Numbered from the stretch's first letter, positions 37,050 to 46,818 are shown. The stretch is 64,000 nt of DNA from JAIBAJ01 sp965284645 (GCA_965284645.1 OZ260106.1:1860001-1924000), one strand, 5' to 3'. Translations and numbers: made by a program. The notes: generated by a model from the sequence alone, not told the origin.

Positions 37050-37160
37050 GGTTTACCCCTCCCGAAGAAATTTCGGGATAGGAATTGTTACCATTTGGAA
37101 AAAAATCGATTTACAACTGGTTAATCGTTTTTACATTTCTATTGTGTATGCTGGGTTAAA
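37050..37160 (+). repeat. Short MITE-like element, family 2, copy B
   Basis: About 111 bp from GGTTTACCCCTC to CTGGGTTAA. Its core CCCGAAGAAATTTCGGG is a near-perfect palindrome; copy A at 17606 has one arm changed. The left flank (CCGAACTACTTGATT) reappears in inverted form at 48341-48362 beside the 184-bp element there, so the flanking piece may also be part of a larger unit. Confidence 0.55.
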
Positions 37161-37685
37161 AGGAAAAGACAACCTCTCTCATTAGGATGCCGAGACTAGC
37201 TTTAGAACCTGAATTTCAAAATCTTTCCTAAACAATGCCTGACCTTAGATTTCTATCAAAATTTTATTTTACTGATAATAGCTAAAAGGCGAAACGAGCC
37301 AACTAAATCATAATAGGAATTGTGGTAATTAAAACTGATAAGAGGTTTGTGATGTTTGTATGGTTTTCTAATTTTCAAATTATTGATTGTCAGAATTTTG
37401 GGATATTGAAAAGAAATAAACAAAAAATGATTAATCCCCATTAAACCATTTTTGCTGAATACATTCAAAGCGAAGGTTTTGGGTTGGAAATGGATAAGGT
37501 TGTTATGGTTGGTTTTAGCTGCTGTAAAATTGAATTTAGAAAAAGCGAAAAGATATTGGATTCAATTTTAATGGCAAGAAAATCCAATCTAAGCTGGGTA
37601 ATTAGGTTTAGATTTTTGACTAATTCTTCACATTACTTGGTATAATTCCTTCTCCTATTGTTTCCCAATTAATTTTGCTAAAATT
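37161..37685. other. Intergenic region without a supported gene
   Basis: About 525 AT-rich bases. It has one weak stem (ATTGGATT / AATCCAAT near 37556-37590). A 70-codon minus frame (37256-37468) lacks any motif and is not called. The promoter of the urea-transporter operon should lie near its right end, but I find no convincing element. Confidence 0.35.
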
Positions 37686-39863
37686 TTGGAAAGAGGCGTT
37701 TTACCAACTACGAAGCAATGGGTTGAGGCTGTGTTACATAGCTATTCTCAATTGTTTTTCTCATTAGACCAACGGTTTGGTCTGATTCTTCTGGTTGCGT
37801 CCTTTTTTGATATTCGTCTTGGATTTGCAGGATTACTTTCGGTTGTGTTTTCAAATTTTGTGGCTTTCCTTTTTCAGCTGAATTTAAAGGCTTTTGCTCA
37901 TGGTTTATATGGTTACAATGCACTATTAACTGGGCTTGCACTTGCCTTTGATTGGAACAACGGGTTGTTTTTTCTGCCTGTCTTATTTTTGGGATCGGCT
38001 GCATCCTTGCTAACGACGCTTTTGGTTAATTCGATTTTGGATAAGTGGAATTTGCCTTCCTTAAGTATTCCCTTCGTAGGAACAGTTTGGATTATGACTG
38101 TTTTTTTGAGGGAATCAGAGGTTTTGCCACCCATGAGCCATAGTTTGTATGTTTTCGACAATAATTTATTGGATCTGCGAAGCTTTGAAAACCAACTTCA
38201 TTCTGCCTTGCCTACAAGCATTCGGGTATTGTTAAGCACTTACAGTGGTATTTTCTTTATAAGTAGTCCTGCTGCTGGTTTATTGATTGCTATTGGTTTG
38301 CTAGTATGGTCGAGGATTGCCTTTGTTTTTACCTCAGTGGTATTGCTTTCTGCGTATTTTCTTTTTAGTTCGGCCCTAGGTCCTGAAGCTTGGTTAAACT
38401 ACCAATGTGGAAGTAATTTTATTTTCCTTGCCTTGTCGGTTGGGTGTTTTTATACGGTTCCATCCGTAGGTTCACTCGTGGCTTCCATTGTTTTGGTTCC
38501 ATTTACTTTATTGGTTCATGTGTTTTTGGGCGGTGTAGGCGGACTCTTTCTTTTACCCGTATATACCCTTGCCTTTACAGCTTCAACCCATATGTTTCTG
38601 ACCTTGATAAGGCAATGGGGGCGTTTGAAATGGATTATTCCAATTGAAATACAGCATTATTCCCCGGAAGCATCTGTTTATAGGACCTCCTTTTTTACCC
38701 AGCGCTTAAAAAATGTAGGCAAGCTTCATTTTAAACTACCTTATTTGGGAGAATGGTTGGTTAGTCAAGGTTATAGAGGTGAATTTACCCACAAAGGTGA
38801 TTGGTCTTCCGCCCTGGATTTTATAATTTTGGATTCAGAAATGAAAGCATTTCAAAGGTCAGGAGCAGAAGTAGGGGATTATTTTTGTTTCAATAAGCCC
38901 GTATTGGCGCCTGCCGGAGGGTATGTGGAAGAGGTTGTCAACCATATTGAAGAGAATCCTATTGCGGGAATGGATATTCGACAGAATTGGGGAAATACGG
39001 TGGTAATCAATCATGGTAATGGCTATTTCAGTCAGTTGAGTCATCTTAAAAAAGAAAGCATCAAAGTAGCAGTGGGGCAATACGTAAAGGAAGGTGATAT
39101 TTTGGGTACATGCGGAAATTCCGGGCGATCGCCTGAGCCACATTTGCATTTTCAACTGCAACGGGAAGGAAAAGTTGGAAGTAAGACTGCCGCTTATCCG
39201 ATTGCCTACTATATGAGTAATAAGCAGGGAAAGTATGAGTTGAATGAGTTTTCAATTCCAAAGGAAGGCGAAATAATTGCCAATGTTGAATTGAATCCTA
39301 GTTTGGTTTCTGCTTTTACCTTATTGCCAGGGGGTAAATTGTGGTTTACCGACGAATTAGGAAAAGAGGAAAAATGGGAGATTTTTACAGATGCTTGGAA
39401 CCGTAGTTATATCTATTGCCATACAACCGGTGGGTATGCCTATTTTGTGAACGATGGTACCATGTTTTATTTTACTGATTTTGAAGGAAGTAAAGATTCA
39501 TTATTGTATGTTTTTTACCTTGCGGGCTATAAAGTATTGTTAGGTAGTTATCCTGGTTTAAACCTTGAGGATAGGTATTCGCTCCAATATGTTTCAAATC
39601 CGGTGGCAAGGGTATTACAAGATTTTGCAGCACCTTTTGTTACCATTGCCAAAGCAAAGTTTGTAATGAGGTATCCTGATTTTATCCATCACTTGGAGTC
39701 GAAAAGGATAGTTTTAAAGGCTGAAATGGAGCTTAGTCTTTGGAGTTATAGCTTGAGTAAGAGGAACCTAAGTATTGAAGTGGAAGAAGGAAGGATTGTA
39801 TCTATTGGAATGGAGCATGAAGGGAAACAGAAAAACTGGAAAAGAAACGTAGATGAAAAATAG
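37686..39863 (+). CDS. Urea-transporter-like membrane protein fused to an M23 (LytM) peptidase domain
   Basis: 725 residues. The first 310 or so form about ten hydrophobic segments with urea-transporter features: AHGLYGYNALLTGLALAFDW, SIPFVGTVWIMTVFL and a second half mirroring the first (PEAWLNYQCGSNFIFLALSV). After a linker comes an M23 domain at about 360-530: the first His and Asp in THKGDWSSALDF, LAPAGGYVEEVV, WGNTVVINHGNGYFSQLSHL and the HxH of SGRSPEPHLHFQL. All usual zinc ligands are therefore present. A 200-residue C-terminal domain of unknown type follows. The transporter half would pass urea or a small amide and the M23 half would act on the outside, but the combined job is not known. 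TTG 37686 is the only plausible early start. It overlaps the next gene by 11 bases. Confidence 0.78.
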   Translation: MERGVLPTTKQWVEAVLHSYSQLFFSLDQRFGLILLVASFFDIRLGFAGLLSVVFSNFVAFLFQLNLKAFAHGLYGYNALLTGLALAFDWNNGLFFLPVLFLGSAASLLTTLLVNSILDKWNLPSLSIPFVGTVWIMTVFLRESEVLPPMSHSLYVFDNNLLDLRSFENQLHSALPTSIRVLLSTYSGIFFISSPAAGLLIAIGLLVWSRIAFVFTSVVLLSAYFLFSSALGPEAWLNYQCGSNFIFLALSVGCFYTVPSVGSLVASIVLVPFTLLVHVFLGGVGGLFLLPVYTLAFTASTHMFLTLIRQWGRLKWIIPIEIQHYSPEASVYRTSFFTQRLKNVGKLHFKLPYLGEWLVSQGYRGEFTHKGDWSSALDFIILDSEMKAFQRSGAEVGDYFCFNKPVLAPAGGYVEEVVNHIEENPIAGMDIRQNWGNTVVINHGNGYFSQLSHLKKESIKVAVGQYVKEGDILGTCGNSGRSPEPHLHFQLQREGKVGSKTAAYPIAYYMSNKQGKYELNEFSIPKEGEIIANVELNPSLVSAFTLLPGGKLWFTDELGKEEKWEIFTDAWNRSYIYCHTTGGYAYFVNDGTMFYFTDFEGSKDSLLYVFYLAGYKVLLGSYPGLNLEDRYSLQYVSNPVARVLQDFAAPFVTIAKAKFVMRYPDFIHHLESKRIVLKAEMELSLWSYSLSKRNLSIEVEEGRIVSIGMEHEGKQKNWKRNVDEK

Positions 39864-41265
39864 CAGACTAAACAGCAAATTGAATTACGATCTAACAAAG
39901 GGAATTGCTTTGTTGTTTTGGCTTTTGGTCTTTTCCGGAGGGGTAAGCATGAAAGTGAAAGCCCAAGGATTCTACAATGCGGAAGTTGATAGGACGAGTT
40001 ATGAAGCCAGTTTAGACAAGAATTGGAAAAAAGTTATTGAGATCGGGGAGGGTGCACAGGCCAAGGGTATCGATTTTTATTATTTGAGGTTAAGGAAGGG
40101 GATTGCCTATGATAATTTGGGGAAGTACAATAGGTCGGATTTGGAATATAGAAAGGCCAATGCTTTTTTCCCAGTTGATACCTTAACGTATTGGTATAGG
40201 TATGTAGCCTTAATCAATTCAGGTAGGGAGTCGGAAGCAAGGGTTTTGAGTTCCAAAATGACAAGTTGGCAAAGAAGCTATTCGGGATATAAGTCGATTC
40301 GACTAAATTATTTCGGGGTAGAGGCAGGAATTTTATTAGGTAAGGCTCCTACGACGATAATTAACAATGTAACCCAGGTTTTTTTAATCCAAAAACAGCA
40401 AGGTAATTTGTTTTTTGCTTCTGGTAATGGGAATATTTGGTTGGGTAAACACTTCAATTTTAGTTTAGGCTATATGTTCATGAATGTAGGGAATACGGTC
40501 AATTTTGCTTATAGGCCTAAGCCTTCTGGAAATTCGGGCCCTCCTAGGCCTGAATCCAGTAGTTGGGAATTTACTACCACCCAAAATGCAGTCTATATGG
40601 GCTTAGGTTGCCAATTTGCAAAAGGTTGGTCGGTTTTTGCAGCAGGCAATTTAATTAACTATGAAGGCGGATCCATTGAAATAACCCGAAAGAATAGTAA
40701 TGGGAATTTTTCATATAGTACAGATAAATATTCATTTTCAGGCTTAGATTATACCCTTTTTGCCCAGGTAAAGAAGCGTTGGAGTTCGCTAAGCATAGAA
40801 CCATCTTATTCCATGAATATGGTGTCGAATCAGGTTTACCATCAAATGAATTTGGTTGGGACTTATTATCCTTTGCATAATAATCGATTATATTTGACTG
40901 GACAGATTAGCCTATTGAACCATGACAGCACCAATGTAATTGGAGGAATGAAAGTCGGAGGGAGGCTTGCCAAGTGGATTTGGACAGAAGGAAATTTCGC
41001 TTTAGGAAAAATGTATGGAAGTTCAGAAGCAGGTGGTTGGATTTTGAACAATAATCCTGACCAAATAGCTTGGAAGGTAGGCTTAAATTTCAGTTTTATT
41101 GTAAAGAACAGAATTGAGCTGCCTTTGCGATTTGGATTTTTAGGAAGAGAAGGAATTGCCACTAAGGAAGAAAATTCACCCACTGGTGATTCTCCACAAG
41201 CCTTAAACGAGTCCTACACCTATGGGCATTTTTTAATTAACACAGGAATCAAAATCTATTTTTAA
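39853..41265 (+). CDS. Outer-membrane barrel protein with N-terminal TPR-like region
   Basis: 470 residues. A hydrophobic signal segment (GIALLFWLLVFSGGVSMKVK, then AQG) leads to a helical, TPR-like stretch at about 50-145 (NWKKVIEIGEGAQAKGIDFY, LGKYNRSDLEYRKANAFFPV). The rest alternates in strand-like fashion with aromatic girdles and ends INTGIKIYF, as outer-membrane barrels end in an aromatic. A similar TPR-plus-barrel build is common in Bacteroidota proteins of unknown role. It overlaps the urea-transporter fusion by 11 bases, which implies coupled expression and a shared pathway across inner membrane, periplasm and outer membrane. Confidence 0.78.
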   Translation: MKNSRLNSKLNYDLTKGIALLFWLLVFSGGVSMKVKAQGFYNAEVDRTSYEASLDKNWKKVIEIGEGAQAKGIDFYYLRLRKGIAYDNLGKYNRSDLEYRKANAFFPVDTLTYWYRYVALINSGRESEARVLSSKMTSWQRSYSGYKSIRLNYFGVEAGILLGKAPTTIINNVTQVFLIQKQQGNLFFASGNGNIWLGKHFNFSLGYMFMNVGNTVNFAYRPKPSGNSGPPRPESSSWEFTTTQNAVYMGLGCQFAKGWSVFAAGNLINYEGGSIEITRKNSNGNFSYSTDKYSFSGLDYTLFAQVKKRWSSLSIEPSYSMNMVSNQVYHQMNLVGTYYPLHNNRLYLTGQISLLNHDSTNVIGGMKVGGRLAKWIWTEGNFALGKMYGSSEAGGWILNNNPDQIAWKVGLNFSFIVKNRIELPLRFGFLGREGIATKEENSPTGDSPQALNESYTYGHFLINTGIKIYF

Positions 41266-41281
41266 ATAAAAACAAATCAAA

Positions 41282-41890
41282 ATGAAAAGAATTATTTTAC
41301 TTGCAGCAATGGCCATTTCAAGTGTTGCGATGGCCCAAGATACCAAAAAGGTTCAAGATGCTTTTCAGCAAAGCTATACCTTGGAAAGTAAGTACAACTA
41401 CAAATCAGCCATTTCGATTTTAAAATCGGTTTATACCGATAAAAGTTATGAGCTGAATTTGCGATTGGGTTGGTTGAGTTATTTGGATAGTAATCAAACG
41501 GCTTCCCTTTCCTATTACCAAAAGGCTATTGATCTTATGCCTAATGCAATAGAGCCAAAGTTCGGTATTGTTTATCCTTTGAGTGTATTGGGTAAATGGG
41601 ATGAAGTGATTAAACAGTATGATTTTATTTTAAAGTTGGATCCAAATCAAACCACTGCAAATTATCGTTTAGGGTTGATTTATTATAACAGGGGACAGTT
41701 TGAAAAGGCTAAAACGTATTTAGATAAATTTTTAGGGCTATACCCTTTTGATTACGACGCTGTAATGATGAGTGCTTGGGTTAATTTGATGCTCAGTAAA
41801 AATGCCGAAGCAAAAGCTCTGTTTAACCGCGCTTTGCTGATTAGTCCTGGCGACAAATTGGCCTTGGAAGGAATTGGTATGGTTAAATAA
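41282..41890 (+). CDS. Periplasmic TPR protein (202 aa)
   Basis: Signal peptide KRIILLAAMAISSVAMAQ, then TPR units: SYYQKAIDLMPNAIEPKFGI, QYDFILKLDPNQTTANYRLG, YYNRGQFEKAKTYLDKFLGL and LFNRALLISPGDKLALEGIG. It is a helical periplasmic protein likely to bind a partner rather than catalyse. It lies 16 bases after the barrel protein and ends the operon. Its TAA stop touches the end of a 184-bp MITE copy, so the last codons may have been shaped by that insertion. Confidence 0.82.
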   Translation: MKRIILLAAMAISSVAMAQDTKKVQDAFQQSYTLESKYNYKSAISILKSVYTDKSYELNLRLGWLSYLDSNQTASLSYYQKAIDLMPNAIEPKFGIVYPLSVLGKWDEVIKQYDFILKLDPNQTTANYRLGLIYYNRGQFEKAKTYLDKFLGLYPFDYDAVMMSAWVNLMLSKNAEAKALFNRALLISPGDKLALEGIGMVK

Positions 41891-42073
41891 TCCCAGATTA
41901 CGCATTAGAAATCGTAATGAAGCTTTCAAATGCAATAAAGACGAGGGTTTCAGGTTAATTTTTGGGTGAAGGAATAGTAAACTATTTTGAAGTCAAAAAT
42001 TGTTCTGAAATCCTTGTATTTGAAGCAGTTGGAAGCTGTAATAGATTTCTAATGCTGAATTTGGGATAATTCT
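41889..42073 (-). repeat. 184-bp MITE-like element, copy C
   Basis: Minus-strand copy of the element at 17712 and 48155, nearly identical over its interior. Its ends differ slightly (AATCCCAGATTACGC on one side, GAATTTGGGATAATT on the other), giving inverted termini with ATCCCA instead of AACCCA. It starts at the stop codon of the TPR gene and ends about 95 bases before the next gene. Confidence 0.75.
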
Positions 42074-42138
42074 AAGGCCTTGCCTTTTAATTTATTGCAC
42101 CAATTTTAGGTATAACAAAATCGTTTAGAATTTCGTTG

Positions 42139-42146
42139 TAACTTTG
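42139..42146 (+). promoter_or_regulatory. Candidate -7 element for the type-B T9SS protein gene
   Basis: TAACTTTG matches TAnnTTTG 23 bases before the TTG start at 42169; no clear -33 box. The neighbouring MITE ends about 65 bases upstream. Confidence 0.35.
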
Positions 42147-42168
42147 TAAGTTATAATTGCCTATTTGA

Positions 42169-45100
42169 TTGGTTTTGTCTATTCCAAAGCATATAAAGAT
42201 TCTTGTTTTTTTACTGAGCTTGTTTTTAGGTTCGGTTGAATCCTATGCTACCCATATTCTTGGAGGTGAAATTACCTATCAATGTGATGGAACAGGACAG
42301 TTTGTTTTCAGAGTTAGGGTTTATTATGATTGCACTTCATCAACTCCTCTTCAATTTCAGAATTTACAGGTTTTAAGTTCAAATAAACCCAAACAAAATG
42401 GGGTGGATGTTGTTTTAATTGGACTTAATTTAATTTCAGAAACGGATATTTCGCCTACATGTGATGCTTCAGGCCCGGTAATTAGTTGCACTGCAAATAA
42501 TGTACTAAATGGAGCAATAAAGGAGTTTGTTTTTGAATCACAACCCACTTTATTAGAAGGTGTTATTCCCGCGGATGGTTGGCATTTTATTTATACTCAA
42601 AACTTTAGAAGTACCAATATTACCAATATCCAAAGCAGTAACAATTATCAAATGGTTTTGCATACTTCTATGTACAACTATAATAATTCGAATACAAGTC
42701 CTTGTTATGATTCATCACCCCAAATTTTAGCGCCCCCAATTAAAATTATCTGTGCGGGCTCTCAAGTAGATTATAATCCTATTGCTACCGACCCCGACGG
42801 TGATGTGGTTGTGCATGAGTTTTCACCACCACTTTTTACCAACAGTACTTTAACATCTTTTAATCCTCCAACCGACCCTTCTTATTGTGCCTATACCACC
42901 GGTTATACCTTTAATAATCCTACACCCGATCAAAGTTTTGATCCTCAAAATGTTCCAGCAACTATTGATCCTCAAACTGGGTTTATTAATTTTAAGTCCA
43001 ATACGCAAGGGGTTTACATTTTGGCCACGATTGCAAAATCTTACCGCTGTGGTGTATTAATTTCCGAAGTCTACCGAGAGTTTAATGTTTTTGTTAGTGC
43101 CTGTGCCGGAAATAATCAGGTACCAACCATAACAAATGATCCAACGAATGGAGCCTCCAACAATTATTCCATTACTGCCAATGCGGGTGATTTGATTACT
43201 TTTCCAATAACCGCGGTTGACAACGGTACCCTGTCAAATGGAAATCCGCAAAGTGTAAGCATAGCGGCCTATGGTAGCCAGTTTGGTGCCGGTTTTACAA
43301 ATAGCGCTGCGGGTTGTTCCTTACCTCCCTGTGCCACTCTTACTCCAGCTCCTCCCGCTACAACCGTTGGAGGAACAGGTACAACATTTACTTGGCAAAC
43401 GGATTGTAACCACCTAACACCCCAACTGGGTTGCGCTGCATCCGACAATACCTATAATTTTAGCCTGGTTTTTCAAGATAATTTTTGTCCTATTCCTGCT
43501 TACACGACCTATAATATTAGTGTAACTATTCTTGCCCCTGGAACTACAGAACAATCGCCAGAACTTCGCTGTATTGCTGTAAATTCAGATGGCTCTACTA
43601 CCTTAACCTGGGAACCTGGTATTGATGTAACAGGCTCCTGGAACAGTTATGCCGTGTATCATTCCAATTCTATTTTAGGGCCATATACGCAACTAACCAC
43701 CCTAACTAATTTTAATACACTGAGTTATACGCATACCACCGCCAATGCTGCCATCGATTCCAATTTCTATTTTGTAACTTCTATTTTTGGTTGCCTTGAT
43801 GCCCCACCAAAAGATACGCTAGCAGCGATGTTACTCTCAGTTTCAAATGGTCCCAATGGAACGGTATCCGTGGTTTGGAATCCTCCTTCTGATCCCTTGT
43901 TGCCTACTACTGGTCCAAATTATACCGTTTACAGAGAGCAACCTTTAGGCACTTGGAATGTTATTGGAACAACCTCAAATACTTTCTATAGCGAAGAAAT
44001 TACAGTTTGTAATGATGTGGTTAATTACCGAATCCAAATCGCTGATGGTCTCGGATGTGAAAATATTTCAAGTGTGGATGGACAAATTTTTGTTGACCAA
44101 TTGCCTCCTGCAACTCCTGTTTTAGACTCAGTGAGTGTTGACCTGGTTAGTGGAAATGCCACCATGGGCTGGGATACAAGTACTTCAGGCGATGCTGTTG
44201 GGTATCTTACCTATTATTTCGCTGGTGGAATCTGGAGGGTAGTTGATACCTTGCCTGGCTATGACGATACTTTCTGGCTGAATGATTCTACATCAAATGC
44301 CGATACGGTGTCTGAATGTTACCGAGTGGCAGCCTTTGATAGTTGCGGCAATTTTAGTCCATTGGGTATAAGTCAGTGTTCAATGTTGCTCAACGGTTCT
44401 ATCGATATTTGTGAGCGAAAAATAACTATTGCGTGGAACCCATATGCTGGATGGCCTGAAGGTGTAAGTTTTTATATCATCAATCGGAAAGACAATTTTG
44501 ATCCGTATGAACCCTATGATACCCTTATTACAACAGCAGATATTCCACTCTATGTGGATTCGAATATTGTAAAAAATCATGTTTATTGCTATTATGTAAC
44601 GGCCGTGAAGAATGATCCCACCAAACGTGTGACCTCCAGCTCAAATTACAGGTGTTTTGATGCTACCTTGCCTAAAGCGCCCGATTTTGGTTATATAACT
44701 ACTGCAACTGTAGCGTCGAATTCGGAAGTGTATATCAATTCCCGCATCGATTACACCGCCATTATTGACCACTATGAAGTTCAACGTAAAACCCCTGTAA
44801 CAGAGTTTGTTAAATTGGATGAAATCGATTACACAGGAGTTGATTTGGTTGAATATTCTGATGAATCAGCAAGTACGGATTTAAGCAGTTATACTTACCG
44901 AATTATTACCTACGATACTTGCCTTACACCTACCGATACAACCAATATCGCCACTACTATCCACATTAGTGCTACAGGATATCCAAATAGAACCAATGTT
45001 ATTACTTGGAATCCTTATGAAGTATGGGATGGAGAAGTCGACCGATATGCAGTTTTTCGTCAAATTGGAGGGTTGAATTCGTTTTCTTATGACATCATCG

Positions 45101-45552
45101 CCATTATTCAATCAAATGGAGACTCCATGTACACCTATGTAGATAGTGTAGATACCTTTACAATCGGCGATGGAACATTTTGCTATTTTATCATTGGATA
45201 TGAAGGTCCTGGTAACTTCCTTGGCTTATTAGCTACTAGTAAATCCAATATTGATTGTGCAGAACAATCCGCCAATTTCTTTGTCCCAAATGCCTTCGCT
45301 ACCGATGCTTGGGTGTCGCAAAACAGGGTTTTCAAACCAGTAACCTTGTTCGTCTCACGTGATGAATATGAATTTACGATTTGGGATAGGTGGGGCCAGA
45401 AGATTTTTCGAACGAAGGACTTGAACGAAGGTTGGAATGGAATGTCGTATGGACAAGTGGCCAAACAAGGTGTGTATGTTTATTCCTTTAAATACAAAAC
45501 AGCTCTAGGGGAATACTTAGAGAAAAAGGGGACGGTGACCTTAATTCGGTAG
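42169..45552 (+). CDS. Giant secreted protein with gliding-motility-associated (T9SS type B) C-terminal domain
   Basis: 1127 residues. The signal peptide is KILVFLLSLFLGSVESYA; immediately after comes THILGGEITYQCDGTGQFVF, the start block of a large family of Bacteroidota gliding/T9SS surface proteins. The middle holds repeated Ig/FN3-like domains with TWEPG, VWNPP and AWNPYAGW cores. The C-terminal 90 residues are the type B sorting domain: FFVPNAFATDAW, FTIWDRWGQKIFRT, WNGMSYGQVAKQGVYVYSFK. A TGA directly precedes TTG 42169 in frame, so TTG 42169 or 42175 must be the start; no ATG fits. It is predicted as cell-surface, possibly adhesive. Four bases later the M43 protease gene starts. Confidence 0.85.
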   Translation: MVLSIPKHIKILVFLLSLFLGSVESYATHILGGEITYQCDGTGQFVFRVRVYYDCTSSTPLQFQNLQVLSSNKPKQNGVDVVLIGLNLISETDISPTCDASGPVISCTANNVLNGAIKEFVFESQPTLLEGVIPADGWHFIYTQNFRSTNITNIQSSNNYQMVLHTSMYNYNNSNTSPCYDSSPQILAPPIKIICAGSQVDYNPIATDPDGDVVVHEFSPPLFTNSTLTSFNPPTDPSYCAYTTGYTFNNPTPDQSFDPQNVPATIDPQTGFINFKSNTQGVYILATIAKSYRCGVLISEVYREFNVFVSACAGNNQVPTITNDPTNGASNNYSITANAGDLITFPITAVDNGTLSNGNPQSVSIAAYGSQFGAGFTNSAAGCSLPPCATLTPAPPATTVGGTGTTFTWQTDCNHLTPQLGCAASDNTYNFSLVFQDNFCPIPAYTTYNISVTILAPGTTEQSPELRCIAVNSDGSTTLTWEPGIDVTGSWNSYAVYHSNSILGPYTQLTTLTNFNTLSYTHTTANAAIDSNFYFVTSIFGCLDAPPKDTLAAMLLSVSNGPNGTVSVVWNPPSDPLLPTTGPNYTVYREQPLGTWNVIGTTSNTFYSEEITVCNDVVNYRIQIADGLGCENISSVDGQIFVDQLPPATPVLDSVSVDLVSGNATMGWDTSTSGDAVGYLTYYFAGGIWRVVDTLPGYDDTFWLNDSTSNADTVSECYRVAAFDSCGNFSPLGISQCSMLLNGSIDICERKITIAWNPYAGWPEGVSFYIINRKDNFDPYEPYDTLITTADIPLYVDSNIVKNHVYCYYVTAVKNDPTKRVTSSSNYRCFDATLPKAPDFGYITTATVASNSEVYINSRIDYTAIIDHYEVQRKTPVTEFVKLDEIDYTGVDLVEYSDESASTDLSSYTYRIITYDTCLTPTDTTNIATTIHISATGYPNRTNVITWNPYEVWDGEVDRYAVFRQIGGLNSFSYDIIAIIQSNGDSMYTYVDSVDTFTIGDGTFCYFIIGYEGPGNFLGLLATSKSNIDCAEQSANFFVPNAFATDAWVSQNRVFKPVTLFVSRDEYEFTIWDRWGQKIFRTKDLNEGWNGMSYGQVAKQGVYVYSFKYKTALGEYLEKKGTVTLIR

Positions 45553-45555
45553 GAT

Positions 45556-46812
45556 ATGGTAAAGAATTGGGTTTTGTTATTGGTTGTTTTGCTTTGTTCG
45601 AATCTTGGTTTAATTGCTCAAAAACAACATTGCTATACAAGCGAATCAATGGAGCTTTACCAATCCAATCATCCGGAATATGTTGAAAAACTAAAGGAGC
45701 AAGAGAATCTACTACAAAGCTATATTAGTGCCAACAAGGGTAAATCCATTCAAGAGCAAATTCAAATCCCGGTCGTTGTGCACATTGTGTATAATACCGC
45801 CGAGGAGAATATTTCGGACGAATTTATCTTTTCACAATTGGATGTCCTCAACCAAGATTATAATTACACCAATACCGACCGCAACTTAATTCCTATTCCA
45901 TTTCAATCGTTTGCTGCGAATTCCGAAATTAGTTTTTGTTTGGCTTCAACTGATCCACAAGGGAATTTTACCAATGGCATTACCCGGACCTATACCGATT
46001 TGCCTGATTTTGGAAACAATGATTTGATGAAAAGCAGTGCTACCGGAGGTTCAGATCCCTGGCCCAGTGCAAATTACCTGAATATTTGGGTTTGTGATTT
46101 ATCATCGGGTATTTTGGGCTATACCTATCAACCTGGTGTGGCCGCCGAGTTAGATGGGGTGGTAATCGATTATAAACACTTCGGTAAGAATGGAGATTTT
46201 GGAGGGAATTATAATTTAGGTAGAACAACAACCCATGAAGTCGGGCATTGGTTAAACCTTCTCCATCCTTGGGGGGCGGAAGGTGGAAATGCCAGTTGTT
46301 TGAACAACGATTTTGTTGACGATACTCCCCTCAGCCCCGGACCTAATTTTAATTGTCCTGTTTTTCCGAACAATGCCTTAACCATGTGCCAAAACACTCC
46401 TTACGGCGATATGTTCATGAATTACATGGATTATACCTATGATAATTGTATGCACTTCTTTACCATTGGGCAAAAAGAGCGAATGGTGGCAACCTTGAAT
46501 ACAAGTCGAAATCCAATCAAATCTTCCGCTGGTTGCTTGGTTGGTGTTGAAGATGCAGGACTTTCTAAAAAGATCCAAATTTTTCCGAATCCTGCCCAAA
46601 CCCATGTACTTTTGTCCTTGAATTCGGAACTTGAAAATTCTAAGGTTTCTTTGTCGGTTAGAAATGTTTTTGGCCAGCTAGTAAAGGAAACATTTAGCGA
46701 AAGTGCCAGCAAAGAATGGATGCTCGATGTTTCGGATTTGAACAAAGGAATTTACATGGTTCAAGGTTTTACCAAACTTGGGACCTTTCAAAAACGATTA
46801 GTGATAGATTAG
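45556..46812 (+). CDS. Secreted M43 (pappalysin-like) zinc metalloprotease with T9SS tail
   Basis: 418 residues. After the signal peptide (NWVLLLVVLLCSNLGLIAQ) and a prosegment containing IQIPVVVHIVYNTAEEN, the catalytic metzincin site HEVGHWLNLLH appears near residue 227, with the Met-turn in DMFMNYMDYTYDNCMHFFT. Both belong to the M43B pappalysin/ulilysin group. A T9SS sorting domain (IQIFPNPAQTHVLLSL to GIYMVQGF) ends the protein. It is secreted and cleaves proteins; substrate unknown. It lies 3 bases after the giant type-B gene and 6 before mqnE, although mqnE looks functionally unrelated. Confidence 0.9.
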   Translation: MVKNWVLLLVVLLCSNLGLIAQKQHCYTSESMELYQSNHPEYVEKLKEQENLLQSYISANKGKSIQEQIQIPVVVHIVYNTAEENISDEFIFSQLDVLNQDYNYTNTDRNLIPIPFQSFAANSEISFCLASTDPQGNFTNGITRTYTDLPDFGNNDLMKSSATGGSDPWPSANYLNIWVCDLSSGILGYTYQPGVAAELDGVVIDYKHFGKNGDFGGNYNLGRTTTHEVGHWLNLLHPWGAEGGNASCLNNDFVDDTPLSPGPNFNCPVFPNNALTMCQNTPYGDMFMNYMDYTYDNCMHFFTIGQKERMVATLNTSRNPIKSSAGCLVGVEDAGLSKKIQIFPNPAQTHVLLSLNSELENSKVSLSVRNVFGQLVKETFSESASKEWMLDVSDLNKGIYMVQGFTKLGTFQKRLVID

Positions 46813-46818
46813 CAACTT

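Noticed and set aside
37256..37468. 70-codon minus frame upstream of the urea-transporter fusion
   Set aside because: AT-rich, no signal peptide or conserved-looking segment; likely chance.
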